Below, in pieces: positions 26,462-35,017 of a DNA stretch of 64,000 bases. The stretch comes from CBDFLD01 sp965249005 (GTDB lineage: Bacteria > Acidobacteriota > UBA6911), in assembly GCA_965249005.1 (NCBI GenBank), contig CBDFLD010000019.1:62001-126000 (forward strand), written 5' to 3'. The notes beneath the pieces were generated by a model. It saw only the letters and a program-made list of their open reading frames with translations. It was not told where the DNA came from and did not search any database. The position numbers were made by a program, and so were the translations under genes. Within the stretch, counting starts at the first letter, position 1, and each line of letters opens with the position of its first letter.

Positions 26462-26749
26462 GTGATCCATTCGTGGGGCCATGCCACCTCTCGCCGATTC
26501 TTTGAACGAGGGAAGTCACCCAAGTTTCGGGGCATGGATACGGAAGCGGCTCAGGAGCTTCTCGCTGCGCTCGATGCGGCAACATCATTGAAGGATCTGA
26601 GCCCATTAAAGAGTGTGGGTCTTCACAAGCTCACGGGAGATCGAAAGGGCCAGTGGGCAATGACCGTCAATGGTCCTTGGCGTATTTGCTTTCGGTTCCG
26701 GAAGGGTAACGCCTACGACGTCGAGATCGTCGACTACCACAAGGGGTAA
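26462..26749 (+). CDS. higB: HigB/RelE-family mRNA interferase toxin
   Basis: A 95-residue RelE/ParE-fold toxin of the HigB type. Recognisable blocks are SRRFFERG near the N-terminus, LSPLKSVGLHKLTGDRKGQW in the middle and WRICFRFRKGNAYDVEIVDYH at the end. It would cut mRNA on the ribosome. The GTG start has no Shine-Dalgarno sequence but gives exactly the usual family length. The antitoxin follows after six bases; toxin-first order is typical of HigBA. Bracketed by two Rieske 3' ends. Confidence 0.88.
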   Translation: MIHSWGHATSRRFFERGKSPKFRGMDTEAAQELLAALDAATSLKDLSPLKSVGLHKLTGDRKGQWAMTVNGPWRICFRFRKGNAYDVEIVDYHKG

Positions 26750-26755
26750 GAAGAA

Positions 26756-27034
26756 ATGATTCCTGTCCATCCGGGTCTCATCCTGAAGCGCGAGCTCACA
26801 GCTCGAGGGCTTTCAGCCAACAAGTTGGCACTGGCGCTACGCGTCCCATCTGGACGCGTTACCTCGATCATCAACGGGAAGCGTTCCATCACACCGGAGA
26901 CCGCACTGAGGCTGAGCCGGTACTTCGGCAACAGCGCCCAATTCTGGATGAACCTCCAAACTCGCTACGACCTGATCATGGCGGAACAGGAACTAGGCGA
27001 GCGGATTAAGTCTGAGGTGAACCAGGCTGCTTGA
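26756..27034 (+). CDS. higA: HigA antitoxin (XRE-type)
   Basis: A 92-residue helix-turn-helix antitoxin. The HigA hallmarks are present: HPGLILKRELTARGLSANKL, the recognition part VPSGRVTSIINGKRSI, ETALRLSRYFGNSAQFWMNL and QTRYDL. GGGGTAAGAAG precedes the ATG. It should bind the palindrome at 26432-26452 and neutralise HigB. Confidence 0.9.
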   Translation: MIPVHPGLILKRELTARGLSANKLALALRVPSGRVTSIINGKRSITPETALRLSRYFGNSAQFWMNLQTRYDLIMAEQELGERIKSEVNQAA

Positions 27035-27106
27035 GCAGACCAGGGCGCCGATGTTGCGAAAAGCACTGGATCTTAGTGCCCCGATCCATCTCGTTCGGCC
27101 ATCCGT

Positions 27107-27135
27107 CGATTCTTTCCATGATTGGCGAGGCCAAC
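27107..27135 (-). pseudogene. Tiny amidohydrolase-like fragment at the Rieske gene end
   Basis: The stretch reading CTTTCCATGATTGGCG then GGCCAA resembles the sequence at about 25610-25640 inside the amidohydrolase gene 24892-26223 (coding LAAPIMEKI; here LASPIMERI). The similarity is only about 25-30 bases and stops abruptly, so it is suggestive, not proven. It would fit a lost amidohydrolase directly downstream of the Rieske gene. Confidence 0.3.
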
Positions 27136-27136
27136 G

Positions 27137-28369
27137 TCAGCCAACACCAACAAAATCACTCAATACCTTATGAAAGTGCCTCACCAGGATCTCTTGATCT
27201 TGCAACGCGAAATGGGTCCTCGCTCCTGAAGCCAGATTGGACTGAACAGCTTCAATTATATTTCCGTCCTCGAGCAGCGTATCGCGAAGCGCGCACTTGG
27301 CGTACTCCTGGCTGAACCGCTGGCCGGCGCTCTCTGCCCGAGGGTAGTAGATTCTGGTTTCCCAAAGCGTCCGGTCGACGGCGAGGGGCCAAAAACTGTA
27401 GCTGATGTAGGTACCCTCAAAGACAAACAATGAGAAGTTTGGGAAAAGAATAATCTGATCAAAACCCCAATTGGGGCTTCTCAACCGATTAATGCCACCT
27501 GGCAATTGCTCAAGGGAAATATCCCGCTTGAGGACGGAAGCGCCGAGTTGGTGGGCGATCTTTTGTACCGGAGTCGGGGTATAATCCAGACTGCCTGGAA
27601 CCGACATGATGCGATGCAGTCGATAAAGGGTGACATCGAGACAGTGGATAAAGGGGTTCTCTTTGGTCGCATAGGCATCGCCAACCGAGTGTTTGTGTAC
27701 CACGGGCGCATGATATCCCTCCTGAAAAGCATCCACCGCAACCTTCCAATTTGCTCTTACCTCCGCCTGGTATGAATATTCCGTCATATCGCTGAAGGGA
27801 TAACCCTGGAGTCGTTCAACCAGCTCGCCCAAGTATTGCTCCAACGTTTCTTTTGGGTTTGGATCTGGGTTGACAAAAATAAAGCCTTCCCATACATCCG
27901 CTGATACCCGTGTCAGCCCGTGTTCTGACTTATCAAGGTCAAAGAACTGATCCTCATCGGGAACGTATACGAGCTGACCCTCCAAGTCATACGTCCAGCC
28001 GTGGAATCCACAATGAAAGCTCCTGGCCGAGCCACGACACACCCGGGCCACTCTGTTGCCGCGATGGGTGCACATATTGTGGAAAGCGCGAATTCGCCGG
28101 TCCTTCCCGCGGACGATGATGACGGACGTGCCACATGCTGGCAGCTCCTTGACGAAATAATCCCCCGCCTGTGGAATCATTTCCTCTCTTCCCACGCTGA
28201 GCCATACTCGCCGAAAGATATGCTTGTGCTCGCGCTCGAAATGCTGACTGCAAATGAAGGGCTCAATGGGCACAGGGCCCGTACCAAGCTCTGGATACTC
28301 CGACGTCCATCTCTGGGACGCTCTCATTCCGATCTCCTCCTGCGTCAAATCTGCAACCGGCTTCGCCAT
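27137..28369 (-). CDS. Rieske non-heme iron oxygenase, alpha subunit
   Basis: A 410-residue ring-hydroxylating or monooxygenase alpha subunit. Rieske ligands are Cys100, His102, Cys120 and His123 (CTHRG…CGFHGW). The catalytic iron region NWKVAVDAFQEGYH then VVHKH gives the bridging Asp and two His. The final Asp could not be placed with certainty. No ferredoxin, reductase or beta subunit is in the window, so electrons must come from elsewhere. Paralogue of 31173-32378. It is nine bases downstream of an amidohydrolase gene, clearly one operon. Confidence 0.92.
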   Translation of the reverse strand: MAKPVADLTQEEIGMRASQRWTSEYPELGTGPVPIEPFICSQHFEREHKHIFRRVWLSVGREEMIPQAGDYFVKELPACGTSVIIVRGKDRRIRAFHNMCTHRGNRVARVCRGSARSFHCGFHGWTYDLEGQLVYVPDEDQFFDLDKSEHGLTRVSADVWEGFIFVNPDPNPKETLEQYLGELVERLQGYPFSDMTEYSYQAEVRANWKVAVDAFQEGYHAPVVHKHSVGDAYATKENPFIHCLDVTLYRLHRIMSVPGSLDYTPTPVQKIAHQLGASVLKRDISLEQLPGGINRLRSPNWGFDQIILFPNFSLFVFEGTYISYSFWPLAVDRTLWETRIYYPRAESAGQRFSQEYAKCALRDTLLEDGNIIEAVQSNLASGARTHFALQDQEILVRHFHKVLSDFVGVG

Positions 28370-28377
28370 TGTCTACA

Positions 28378-29820
28378 TCACCGACGGCTGACGGCAGCTT
28401 CGACCTGGGCCAACATGGTTTGCAGGGATGTCTTGAAAATAATTTTGCCGCCTAGCACCACGGCGGCGATTTTTTGCGTGTTGCTGATCTCTTCAAGCGG
28501 ATTGGCGTCCAACAACACGAGGTCGGCGATTTTCCCCTCCTCAACCGTACCAAACGACTCCATCCGGCCCAGAAACTCCGCGGGACTGCGGGTCGCGCTT
28601 TGCAGCGCTTCAATGGGTGTCAGGCCCGCTTTGACAAGAAGAGCAAGTTCATCGTGCAGACTGAAGCCTGGATAGCAATTTGGGTTTCCGGCGTCGGTCC
28701 CGGCCATAATATCCACTTGGGCCCGACGCATGGCGCCCACTATGTCAAGCTGCTTTTGATAGAGTCTTCTGACATCAGCGAATTCCTTTGCAGTGAAGTC
28801 TTTCGTATAGGAGTTTTCCCACTCCTCTTTCAAAGAAGGAGGAATGTATTTGAGCCGTGGGTCGTTGATGAAATGACTCTCTCGTTCAAACGCCCGAGCG
28901 CGCCGGCCAGTCAGCGTGGGGACTTGCCGGGTACCGTTCTTGGCGAAGCGGGCGAACAGCGCTGCCGCTTTCTTGTCGCTGTAGGTATCTAGAAGTTGGT
29001 TGAATCGGCCGAAGAGTAGATAGTGCGTGATGACGGAAAGCGAGTAATCGGACTCCACGATGGCCTCCACCGCCTCCTGTCTCAGCTCCGTTTCCCTCGT
29101 GGAACAGGCCAGCAAGACGGCGGACCCCGAGAGGTGCTCAATGCTCCTCTGGCCTGCGTCGGAGACTTCAGCCGCACTGACCGATGCGGGTATGTGCCCA
29201 GCAAACGGGAGGTCTTGCTTTTTCGCTTCATCGGCAATTGCGAAATACGCGTTGCGAGGAAGCAAGGAATACACTTTCAGGAAATCTACGCCACGTTGCC
29301 TGAGAGACGTCACGGCTGCTCGGCCCTCGGTCACATTGGCCACTGCAAGGGCACCGGGGAAGGCCGGTTTGGGGCCAGTGACGATCTGCCCGGCCGCCAC
29401 GATGCGTGGGCCGATCAGCGTCTGGTTAGTGATCTGCTTGCGCCACTGATCGATCTGTTGATGGGGTCCGCCGCCCATCTGGCGCACGCCGGTGACGCCA
29501 TTGGCTATGAACAGAGGAAAGAGCACTTCCTTTCCGTGTAAGTGCACGTGCATGTCCCACAATCCCGGGATCAGATACTTGCCCGTGGCGTCCACCACCT
29601 GCGCATCTTTCGGGACAGTGACCTTCCCGGTCTTGCCCAGCGCCGTGATGCGATCGCCGGTAACCACCACCGTCATGTCCGGTTTGGGTAGCTCATCATT
29701 GGCGTCCACGACTGTGACGTGGGTGAAGACAAGAGGCGCGGGACGAGAATCCTGCGCTGGCCCCCCAAGGAGCAGAGCCGACACCACAAACGGCAACAGT
29801 GGCGCATACATTCTGTTCAT
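28378..29820 (-). CDS. Exported imidazolonepropionase-like amidohydrolase
   Basis: A 480-residue TIM-barrel hydrolase with an N-terminal signal peptide (MNRMYAPLLPFVVSALLLGG). HxH in GLWDMHVHLHG, candidate carboxylated Lys in VDFLKVYSLL, His in FAGHIPAS, a further His in SIEHLSG and strand-8 Asp in MAGTDAGNP. The start overlaps the aldolase stop by four bases, and the Rieske gene follows after nine bases. An exported hydrolase inside an operon of cytoplasmic oxidative enzymes suggests that a conjugate is cleaved outside before uptake. Confidence 0.85.
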   Translation of the reverse strand: MNRMYAPLLPFVVSALLLGGPAQDSRPAPLVFTHVTVVDANDELPKPDMTVVVTGDRITALGKTGKVTVPKDAQVVDATGKYLIPGLWDMHVHLHGKEVLFPLFIANGVTGVRQMGGGPHQQIDQWRKQITNQTLIGPRIVAAGQIVTGPKPAFPGALAVANVTEGRAAVTSLRQRGVDFLKVYSLLPRNAYFAIADEAKKQDLPFAGHIPASVSAAEVSDAGQRSIEHLSGSAVLLACSTRETELRQEAVEAIVESDYSLSVITHYLLFGRFNQLLDTYSDKKAAALFARFAKNGTRQVPTLTGRRARAFERESHFINDPRLKYIPPSLKEEWENSYTKDFTAKEFADVRRLYQKQLDIVGAMRRAQVDIMAGTDAGNPNCYPGFSLHDELALLVKAGLTPIEALQSATRSPAEFLGRMESFGTVEEGKIADLVLLDANPLEEISNTQKIAAVVLGGKIIFKTSLQTMLAQVEAAVSRR

Positions 29821-30605
29821 TGTTCAATGCCTTGAGGCGCGGCCGTTGAGGCCTGTTCGCGCTCATCGAACAGGGCGGGATCGCTCTGACGGAGCGGGAT
29901 GAGGAGGTCTTCCCAGACCATGTTCATCCCCTCGCGCAAGCTGACCGGCGCTTCCTCGGGTGGGTGTAGGTCTTGCTTTGTGGCCAGAGCGACCTCTGGG
30001 GCAATCGGACATGGCTGGATTCCGGTTGCCTTGGCCGCTTCAGCCACGGCTAGGTGGCGCTTCGCCATCCCTTCCAGCACCAGCATGCGGTAGATTGCCA
30101 GCTTAATGTCCTCACCTCTTGTGATGGCCCCGTGATTGGGTAGGATGATCGCTGCGTACCGGCCCAGGGCTTCAGCCATCGGCCGTACCCGCTCTTCGTT
30201 GGAGGCCAGGCCCCCGTAACGCTCTTCCACGATCCCGACATCACCGGCCAGAAAACAACCCTCCTGGTCGTACACCTCCGGCAACGCGCGTAAGGCGCTG
30301 AAGGTCACGACCGCAGGCGGGTGCGTGTGGACCACAGCGCCGATATCAGGATTGACCTTATGGATCAGGCCGTGTAGTAGGATCGTGTCATTGACCAGAC
30401 CTTGTCCGTCTTGGATATTCCCGTCAAAATCGAGCGTCAAAATGTCCGCCGGCGTGACGCCCCCAAACGACGGACCAAAGCGATTGGCGATCATCGTGTT
30501 AGAATCGACCCCAATGCTCAAGTGGCCGGCAATACTGGAGCTGAGTCCCGCACGATGGAGGATGCGGGCACCGCAACAGAGATCAAATTTCAGATCATCA
30601 AACAT
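29817..30605 (-). CDS. Class II aldolase/adducin-family protein
   Basis: A 262-residue zinc-dependent aldolase-fold protein. Zinc ligands His93 and His95 are in VVHTHPPA and a third in ILPNHGAI. The catalytic Glu of L-fuculose-phosphate aldolase (usually SSE) appears as VND, so Asp73 may replace it, which could favour a decarboxylase or other lyase. Coupled to the following amidohydrolase by a four-base overlap. Confidence 0.85.
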   Translation of the reverse strand: MFDDLKFDLCCGARILHRAGLSSSIAGHLSIGVDSNTMIANRFGPSFGGVTPADILTLDFDGNIQDGQGLVNDTILLHGLIHKVNPDIGAVVHTHPPAVVTFSALRALPEVYDQEGCFLAGDVGIVEERYGGLASNEERVRPMAEALGRYAAIILPNHGAITRGEDIKLAIYRMLVLEGMAKRHLAVAEAAKATGIQPCPIAPEVALATKQDLHPPEEAPVSLREGMNMVWEDLLIPLRQSDPALFDEREQASTAAPQGIEQ

Positions 30606-30697
30606 CGTCGTATACCTCCGAAATCGGGGCTCGCTCCAGAGTTGGAGCCGACGCCCGGTACCATGGGAGTTTTGTTCATTGCTTCACGCCTTGGCCT

Positions 30698-31141
30698 TCA
30701 TTCCATCGGTGGGACAACGCCAAGCTGTTGCATCATACCCATTGTGTCCCAGTTGCCCCCCGTTTCGACGATCTTACCGCCAACAATCCGATGGACGTCG
30801 GTCCCAGTCACCGTCACCTGCTTGCCGGTAGGGGTAATGCCCTTCAGGTCACCCTTGTTTGTCCCACGAGCTGTCCAGCGGACCACGACCTGGTCTCCCT
30901 CGGCGATCATATCGTCGATAGTCAAATGGGCATCGGGGAAGGCGGTGCGGAACATGGTGACGAGCTGTTTGAAGCCGTCGGCCCCCTGCCCAGCCTCCGG
31001 ATCGTTGGGGTTGGCGTTTAGACGAGCCGCATCCTGATCCCGTACGTCGGTAGCCAAAATCTCGTCGGCAACCTGGAAATTCCCCTTGTTCCAGACCTCC
31101 TCGACGAGGCGGCGGGCAATGGTTTTGAGTTCTGCTGACAT
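30698..31141 (-). CDS. SnoaL-like ester cyclase/NTF2-fold protein
   Basis: A 147-residue protein of the SnoaL-like polyketide cyclase family (LVEEVWNKGNFQVADEIL, DGFKQLVTMFRTAFPDAHLT, MIAEGDQVVVRWTARGT, GTDVHRIVGGKIVE). Family members bind small hydrophobic substrates in a conical pocket; some cyclise, others hydrolyse. Start at 31141 behind GGGAGGT; the longer reading upstream overlaps the Rieske gene. Lies between a Rieske gene and the aldolase on the same strand. Confidence 0.87.
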   Translation of the reverse strand: MSAELKTIARRLVEEVWNKGNFQVADEILATDVRDQDAARLNANPNDPEAGQGADGFKQLVTMFRTAFPDAHLTIDDMIAEGDQVVVRWTARGTNKGDLKGITPTGKQVTVTGTDVHRIVGGKIVETGGNWDTMGMMQQLGVVPPME

Positions 31142-31172
31142 CGGATACCTCCCTCTTGTGCCGCCCGTCCTA

Positions 31173-32378
31173 TCATTCACGGGCGGCAATAAAATCTTCC
31201 ACAACCTTGTAACTGTGCCGCACCAATATTTCCTGGTCGGACAACGGCATATGTGTCAATACGCGGGACGAAAGCCCTTTCTGGACCTTCTCGAGCGTAC
31301 TGAGGTCTTCGCGAAGAAGATCGCGAAACAGAACTTTCGAAAATTCCTGACTGATACTTTCACCCGCGCTCTTGGCTGGATTCATATACAGTTTGACTTC
31401 CCAGGATGTGCGATCGACGGCTTCGGGCCAGAAATTGTAGCTGAAGTACCAGCCATTGGCTGGAGCAATAAAAAAATTCGGGAAGATCACATTTTCATCA
31501 AATGCCCAATTGGGGCTACGACTCGGGTTCACGCCCTCGGGCAGTGGGTCCTTGGCGGCCGTCCCCTGGACAGCCGTTGGCCCATGTTTGAAAGCCAAGG
31601 TCTCGGCTGGCGTCGGCTTATGCTCGGGATTGGCATAGACCGACGCCATGTGATGGCGTTCGAAGAGCTTCACCCAAATGAGATGAACATACGGATTCTC
31701 CTTACTCGTGGAGGCATCCGGCGCGAGGCGTCGATGAACCACCGCACCATGATAGGTCTCCTGAAACGCATCGAGAAAAACCTTCCAATTCACTTTCACG
31801 TCTGCCCCATAGCCTGCAACTCGTGACATCGCATCAAAGGGATAGCCGCTCAGTCGCTCGCCCAATTCACCCATCCACTCCTCGAGAGATTCTGCCGGGT
31901 GCGGATTCAAATTGATGAAGACAAATCCTTCCCAAACATCCGTTGCCACTGGGATCAAGCTGTGATCAGATTTCTCGAGATCGAAGAATTGGTCTTCATC
32001 GGGCACGGCGGCGAGTCGCCCCTCCAGATCATAGGTCCAGCCGTGGAAGCCACACGCGAACCCTCTGGACGAGCCCGAACACTTGTTCACAACCATATTG
32101 CCCCGATGTCGGCAGACGTTGTGAAAGCCGCGTACCACGCCATCCCGGCCGCGCACCAGAAGGATCGATGTCCGTAACACGGCAATGTCCTTGACGACAA
32201 AATCTCCGACTTCAGGAAACTCATCTATTCTTCCCACATTGAGCCACGAGCGCTTGAAGATCTTCTTTCGCTCCAGTTCGAAATAATCCTCCGAAACACA
32301 CGCCTCAATCGGCACAGGGCCCGTGTCAAGCTCTGGATAGTCCGTCGTCCATCTCTTGTCACTGGTTACCTTTTTCAT
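31173..32378 (-). CDS. Rieske non-heme iron oxygenase, alpha subunit (second copy)
   Basis: A 401-residue paralogue of 27137-28369. Rieske ligands Cys89, His91, Cys109, His112 (CRHRG…CGFHGW). Catalytic region NWKVFLDAFQETYHGAVVH. Both start with similar phrases (YPELDTGPVPIEA / YPELGTGPVPIEP), so they arose by duplication, but they have diverged widely and may act on successive intermediates. First gene of the long minus-strand run; an AT-rich palindrome lies about 100 bp upstream. Confidence 0.92.
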   Translation of the reverse strand: MKKVTSDKRWTTDYPELDTGPVPIEACVSEDYFELERKKIFKRSWLNVGRIDEFPEVGDFVVKDIAVLRTSILLVRGRDGVVRGFHNVCRHRGNMVVNKCSGSSRGFACGFHGWTYDLEGRLAAVPDEDQFFDLEKSDHSLIPVATDVWEGFVFINLNPHPAESLEEWMGELGERLSGYPFDAMSRVAGYGADVKVNWKVFLDAFQETYHGAVVHRRLAPDASTSKENPYVHLIWVKLFERHHMASVYANPEHKPTPAETLAFKHGPTAVQGTAAKDPLPEGVNPSRSPNWAFDENVIFPNFFIAPANGWYFSYNFWPEAVDRTSWEVKLYMNPAKSAGESISQEFSKVLFRDLLREDLSTLEKVQKGLSSRVLTHMPLSDQEILVRHSYKVVEDFIAARE

Positions 32379-32478
32379 TCAGTATTCTCCCGTCATCCCG
32401 TTGTGCGTCTCTGCAGGCCCCAAATCAACAGGTTTGAAATCCTTGACCCTATTGGCTCCCTCGGCAAGAATAGCGCAG

Positions 32479-32493
32479 GATATATAATATATC
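32479..32493. promoter_or_regulatory. AT-rich palindrome upstream of the Rieske operon
   Basis: GATATAT-A-ATATATC is a perfect 15-bp palindrome about 100 bp upstream of the Rieske start at 32378. Similar AT-rich palindromes occur at 47459-47473 and 58500-58517, each in a divergent gap. It could be an operator, or simply overlapping -10-like sequence. Confidence 0.3.
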
Positions 32494-32526
32494 AGTAAAG
32501 GGTTTCTCGGAAAGCGAGTCTCTGCA

Positions 32527-32718
32527 ATAAAAAGCGGTTCCTTTGCGGGCCAAACAGCCATAGTTACGGGGGCCGCACAGGGCATTGGCCGGGGTATTGC
32601 TATGCACTTTGCGGCGCGCGCCACCTTCGTGGCGGGTGAAATCATACGTGCGGACGGTGGACGACTCTTGAGCCGAAACCCGGATCCCATGGTGGCACCC
32701 GGAGACCGCACGGGCTAA
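32527..32718 (+). pseudogene. SDR gene remnant with its middle deleted
   Basis: The plus strand encodes an SDR N-terminus (FAGQTAIVTGAAQGIGRGIA, then MHFAA) joined in frame to an SDR C-terminus (ATFVAGEIIRADGGRLLSRN, then PDPM, TAA at 32716-32718). The roughly 200 residues between, including the catalytic Tyr-Lys, are missing. The expected start codon reads ATA at 32527. This is a clear internal deletion of a former dehydrogenase. It points away from the minus-strand operon. Confidence 0.75.
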
Positions 32719-32733
32719 AAAAATAACCAAAAT

Positions 32734-32805
32734 CGGGGTCACGATTCTGCCATGGCGCAGCTTCTGTCAACAACTCTGTATCGGGGTCACAGCTTGAATA
32801 TTCAA
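32734..32805. repeat. Repeat with two GGGGTCAC words
   Basis: ATCGGGGTCAC occurs twice (around 32732-32742 and 32780-32790), the second continuing into AGCTTGAATATTCAA. The words match those at 11429-11528. Together they look like pieces of a dispersed element that has lost any gene. The full gap 32379-32890 holds this, the SDR remnant and the palindrome, nothing else. Confidence 0.4.
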
Positions 32806-32890
32806 TTTTGATTTGATCTGACGGACGGAATGAGGGAGTGTTTGCTAGTCAGCTCTAACGGGAGCGACAAAATCTGAAAGGAGTCACCAC

Positions 32891-34105
32891 ATGGGCCTTA
32901 AGTCATTGACCCGTCGTTCGTTTCTTGAAAAAAGTGCGCTCGCCGCGTCCGGCGTGAAGCTCGGCAATCCGTCCCTGCGAAAGGAAGTTCAGTCGAAGCC
33001 ATCCATTGTTCCTACCCAACTCGGAGCCGGCGAAAAGCTAAGGGTGGGAATTTTGGGGTGCGGTGCTCGCAGTCCGGCCCATATCGAGGCTGTGAACCAC
33101 TATGACCAAATGGAAGTGGGCGCGCTCTGTGACATTCTTCCAGAAAAAATGAATGAAAAATTAAAGTTGGTCAAAAGTGGAAATCCCAGGCTCTACACCG
33201 ATTACGAGGAAATGCTCAAGCAAGAGGACCTCCACGCCATCGCCATTGTACTTCCCAACACGTTGCATCGACCCGCCGCTGTTTCATCACTGGACAGCGG
33301 CAAGCATGTACTGTGCGAAAAGCCGCTCACCTTAGAGGTAGCGGGCTGTAAGGCGATCATCGAAGCCGCGGACCGGAACCGAAAGGTCCTTCAGGTAGGG
33401 ACTCAAAGTCGCCATTTCCCCGATTACGTCGAGTTAGCCAGACAGATTCACAACGGACTGGTCGGTCAGGTTTTGTACGCCTGGATACATACCTTTCGCG
33501 TAGACTGGCGTAAGCTCCATCCCGATCCGGAAGTGGATGCTAGGATCAACTGGCGCATGAAACAAGAGGAAGGCGGTGCGGTCATCTATGAGCAGGGAAT
33601 TCACACGATCGACCTGTTTAACTGGTTTCTTGACAGCGAGCCTGAGGAGATCTCCTCCATCGGAGGCGTCCACAACAAAAAACTAGAAAAACGCAGCTCC
33701 TGGGATCATGCAGGGGTTATGGTGCGATATGCCAATGACGCACTGGTAACCTACGGCGGCAATCTATATTCCTGTGGTGGACCCGGCCCGAACATCCTCT
33801 TCGGAGAGGGGGGAAGCCTGGAAGTCGGTGATAAAGGATCTGGTCGAGCAGCGCTTTACACCCGAACCTACTGGCGTCCATACGCGATGGGTGAAGATCC
33901 CAGTGCCAAGACGAAAGAGATTCTTCTGCCCAAAGCCAGCCTCGATCCCTCCACACTTCAGTATGGGCACTTCCTGGACGCTGTCCAGGGTAAGGCAGCG
34001 GTATTTCCGTCCGCTCGTGATCACCTTCCCGCAGTGCAAATCGCCCGTGGTGCTCTCATGTCGATGGCTGAACGCCGACACATAAGAGCTTCTGAGGTGC
34101 TCTAA
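32891..34105 (+). CDS. Gfo/Idh/MocA oxidoreductase, Tat-exported
   Basis: A 404-residue protein with a Tat signal (LTRRSFLEKSALAASG, Arg8-Arg9), then an NAD(P) Rossmann domain (GILGCGARSPAH) and the conserved CEKPLT motif. The C-terminal beta-sheet domain carries EGGAVIYEQGIHTIDLFNWF. AAAGGAG precedes the ATG. Exported members are common in Acidobacteria and Planctomycetes and oxidise sugars or act on glycosides with bound NAD. Substrate unknown. Confidence 0.88.
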   Translation: MGLKSLTRRSFLEKSALAASGVKLGNPSLRKEVQSKPSIVPTQLGAGEKLRVGILGCGARSPAHIEAVNHYDQMEVGALCDILPEKMNEKLKLVKSGNPRLYTDYEEMLKQEDLHAIAIVLPNTLHRPAAVSSLDSGKHVLCEKPLTLEVAGCKAIIEAADRNRKVLQVGTQSRHFPDYVELARQIHNGLVGQVLYAWIHTFRVDWRKLHPDPEVDARINWRMKQEEGGAVIYEQGIHTIDLFNWFLDSEPEEISSIGGVHNKKLEKRSSWDHAGVMVRYANDALVTYGGNLYSCGGPGPNILFGEGGSLEVGDKGSGRAALYTRTYWRPYAMGEDPSAKTKEILLPKASLDPSTLQYGHFLDAVQGKAAVFPSARDHLPAVQIARGALMSMAERRHIRASEVL

Positions 34106-34117
34106 CGGAGTTCACGT

Positions 34118-35017
34118 CTACCATTCTTTTCTCAAAGATTCGATTGGCAGTTGATCAGCCGCTCGCAGGATGGAACGAATAACCCGGACCGTGGGAACGA
34201 GCTGATCCTTGGCAACAACATCTGGTGTGTCCTCGGGAAAGAACAGGTAAGGGGGAGCAGAGGCGAGGGCGATGACGGGGAGGCCTGCCTCGTAAAACTC
34301 TCCGGAAACGCCGGCGGCCTTGCCCACCGTTTCCTTTATCACGAACTGGGTTTGGATCAGACTTCGCGTGTAGTCGTTCTCCTCGATGGCAGATCTGACG
34401 ATTCGGGTGATTTCCTCATTGCGGCTGGTGAGAAAAAGTCTGGGGGCTGGCAACTGGCTGACCTTGAAGGATAGGTCTGGTTGTGGCGCCAGTGCTTTTC
34501 CAATGTGCTCGACGGAGACCACCAAGGCGGCCTTAGACATGAGGCTGTCCCTGTGGGTTCTGACGTACAGAGATTCTCCGAGACGACCGAGGGTATGGGC
34601 GCCAGTTGCCAGGAAGATGACCTTGCGTCTAAGCGGACGTCGCTCCCTCTGACCGGCGAAATGCTTTGCCAGTGCCAGCACGATGGAGACACCGGAGGCG
34701 TCTTGAACGGCTCCATGGGCATAGCTGTCGTGATGACTGCATACCACGTAGTACTCCTCGGTTTTTCCCGGCAATTCCACCCAGATGTTTTCCGTCGTTC
34801 CCCTGCCATGATCCGATACCAGGTTGATGTTGGCAGTGAGATTGTCTCGCTTCAGCCAACCAAGGAGGGTCCGGGCCACGCTGGGACTGACCCATAGAGC
34901 CGGAATCTCCTTGCGGAGCCCGAGGTTCATCTGGGGGCCATAACGATCAGAATCCCATTGCAGCTCTGACCCCTTCGCCAAAGCCGTAACCGGATCGTAC
35001 CATGTTAAACTACGCGT
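34118..35017 (-). pseudogene. M28-family peptidase, probably 5'-truncated
   Basis: The frame is open from a TAG at 35018-35020 down to 34118, about 300 codons, with protein-like sequence (LTWYDPVTALAKGSELQW) before any acceptable start; only a TTG at 34981 is available. Family members normally carry a signal peptide and extra N-terminal region, so the 5' end seems lost. Metal-site motif HHDSYAHGAVQDASG is kept, but the usual Glu-Glu pair reads TGAHTLGRLGE and the later Asp reads VEH, as in a divergent M28 subgroup. Catalytic activity is uncertain. A direct repeat TTCTCCGAAGCG lies just upstream (about 35044-35078). Confidence 0.65.
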
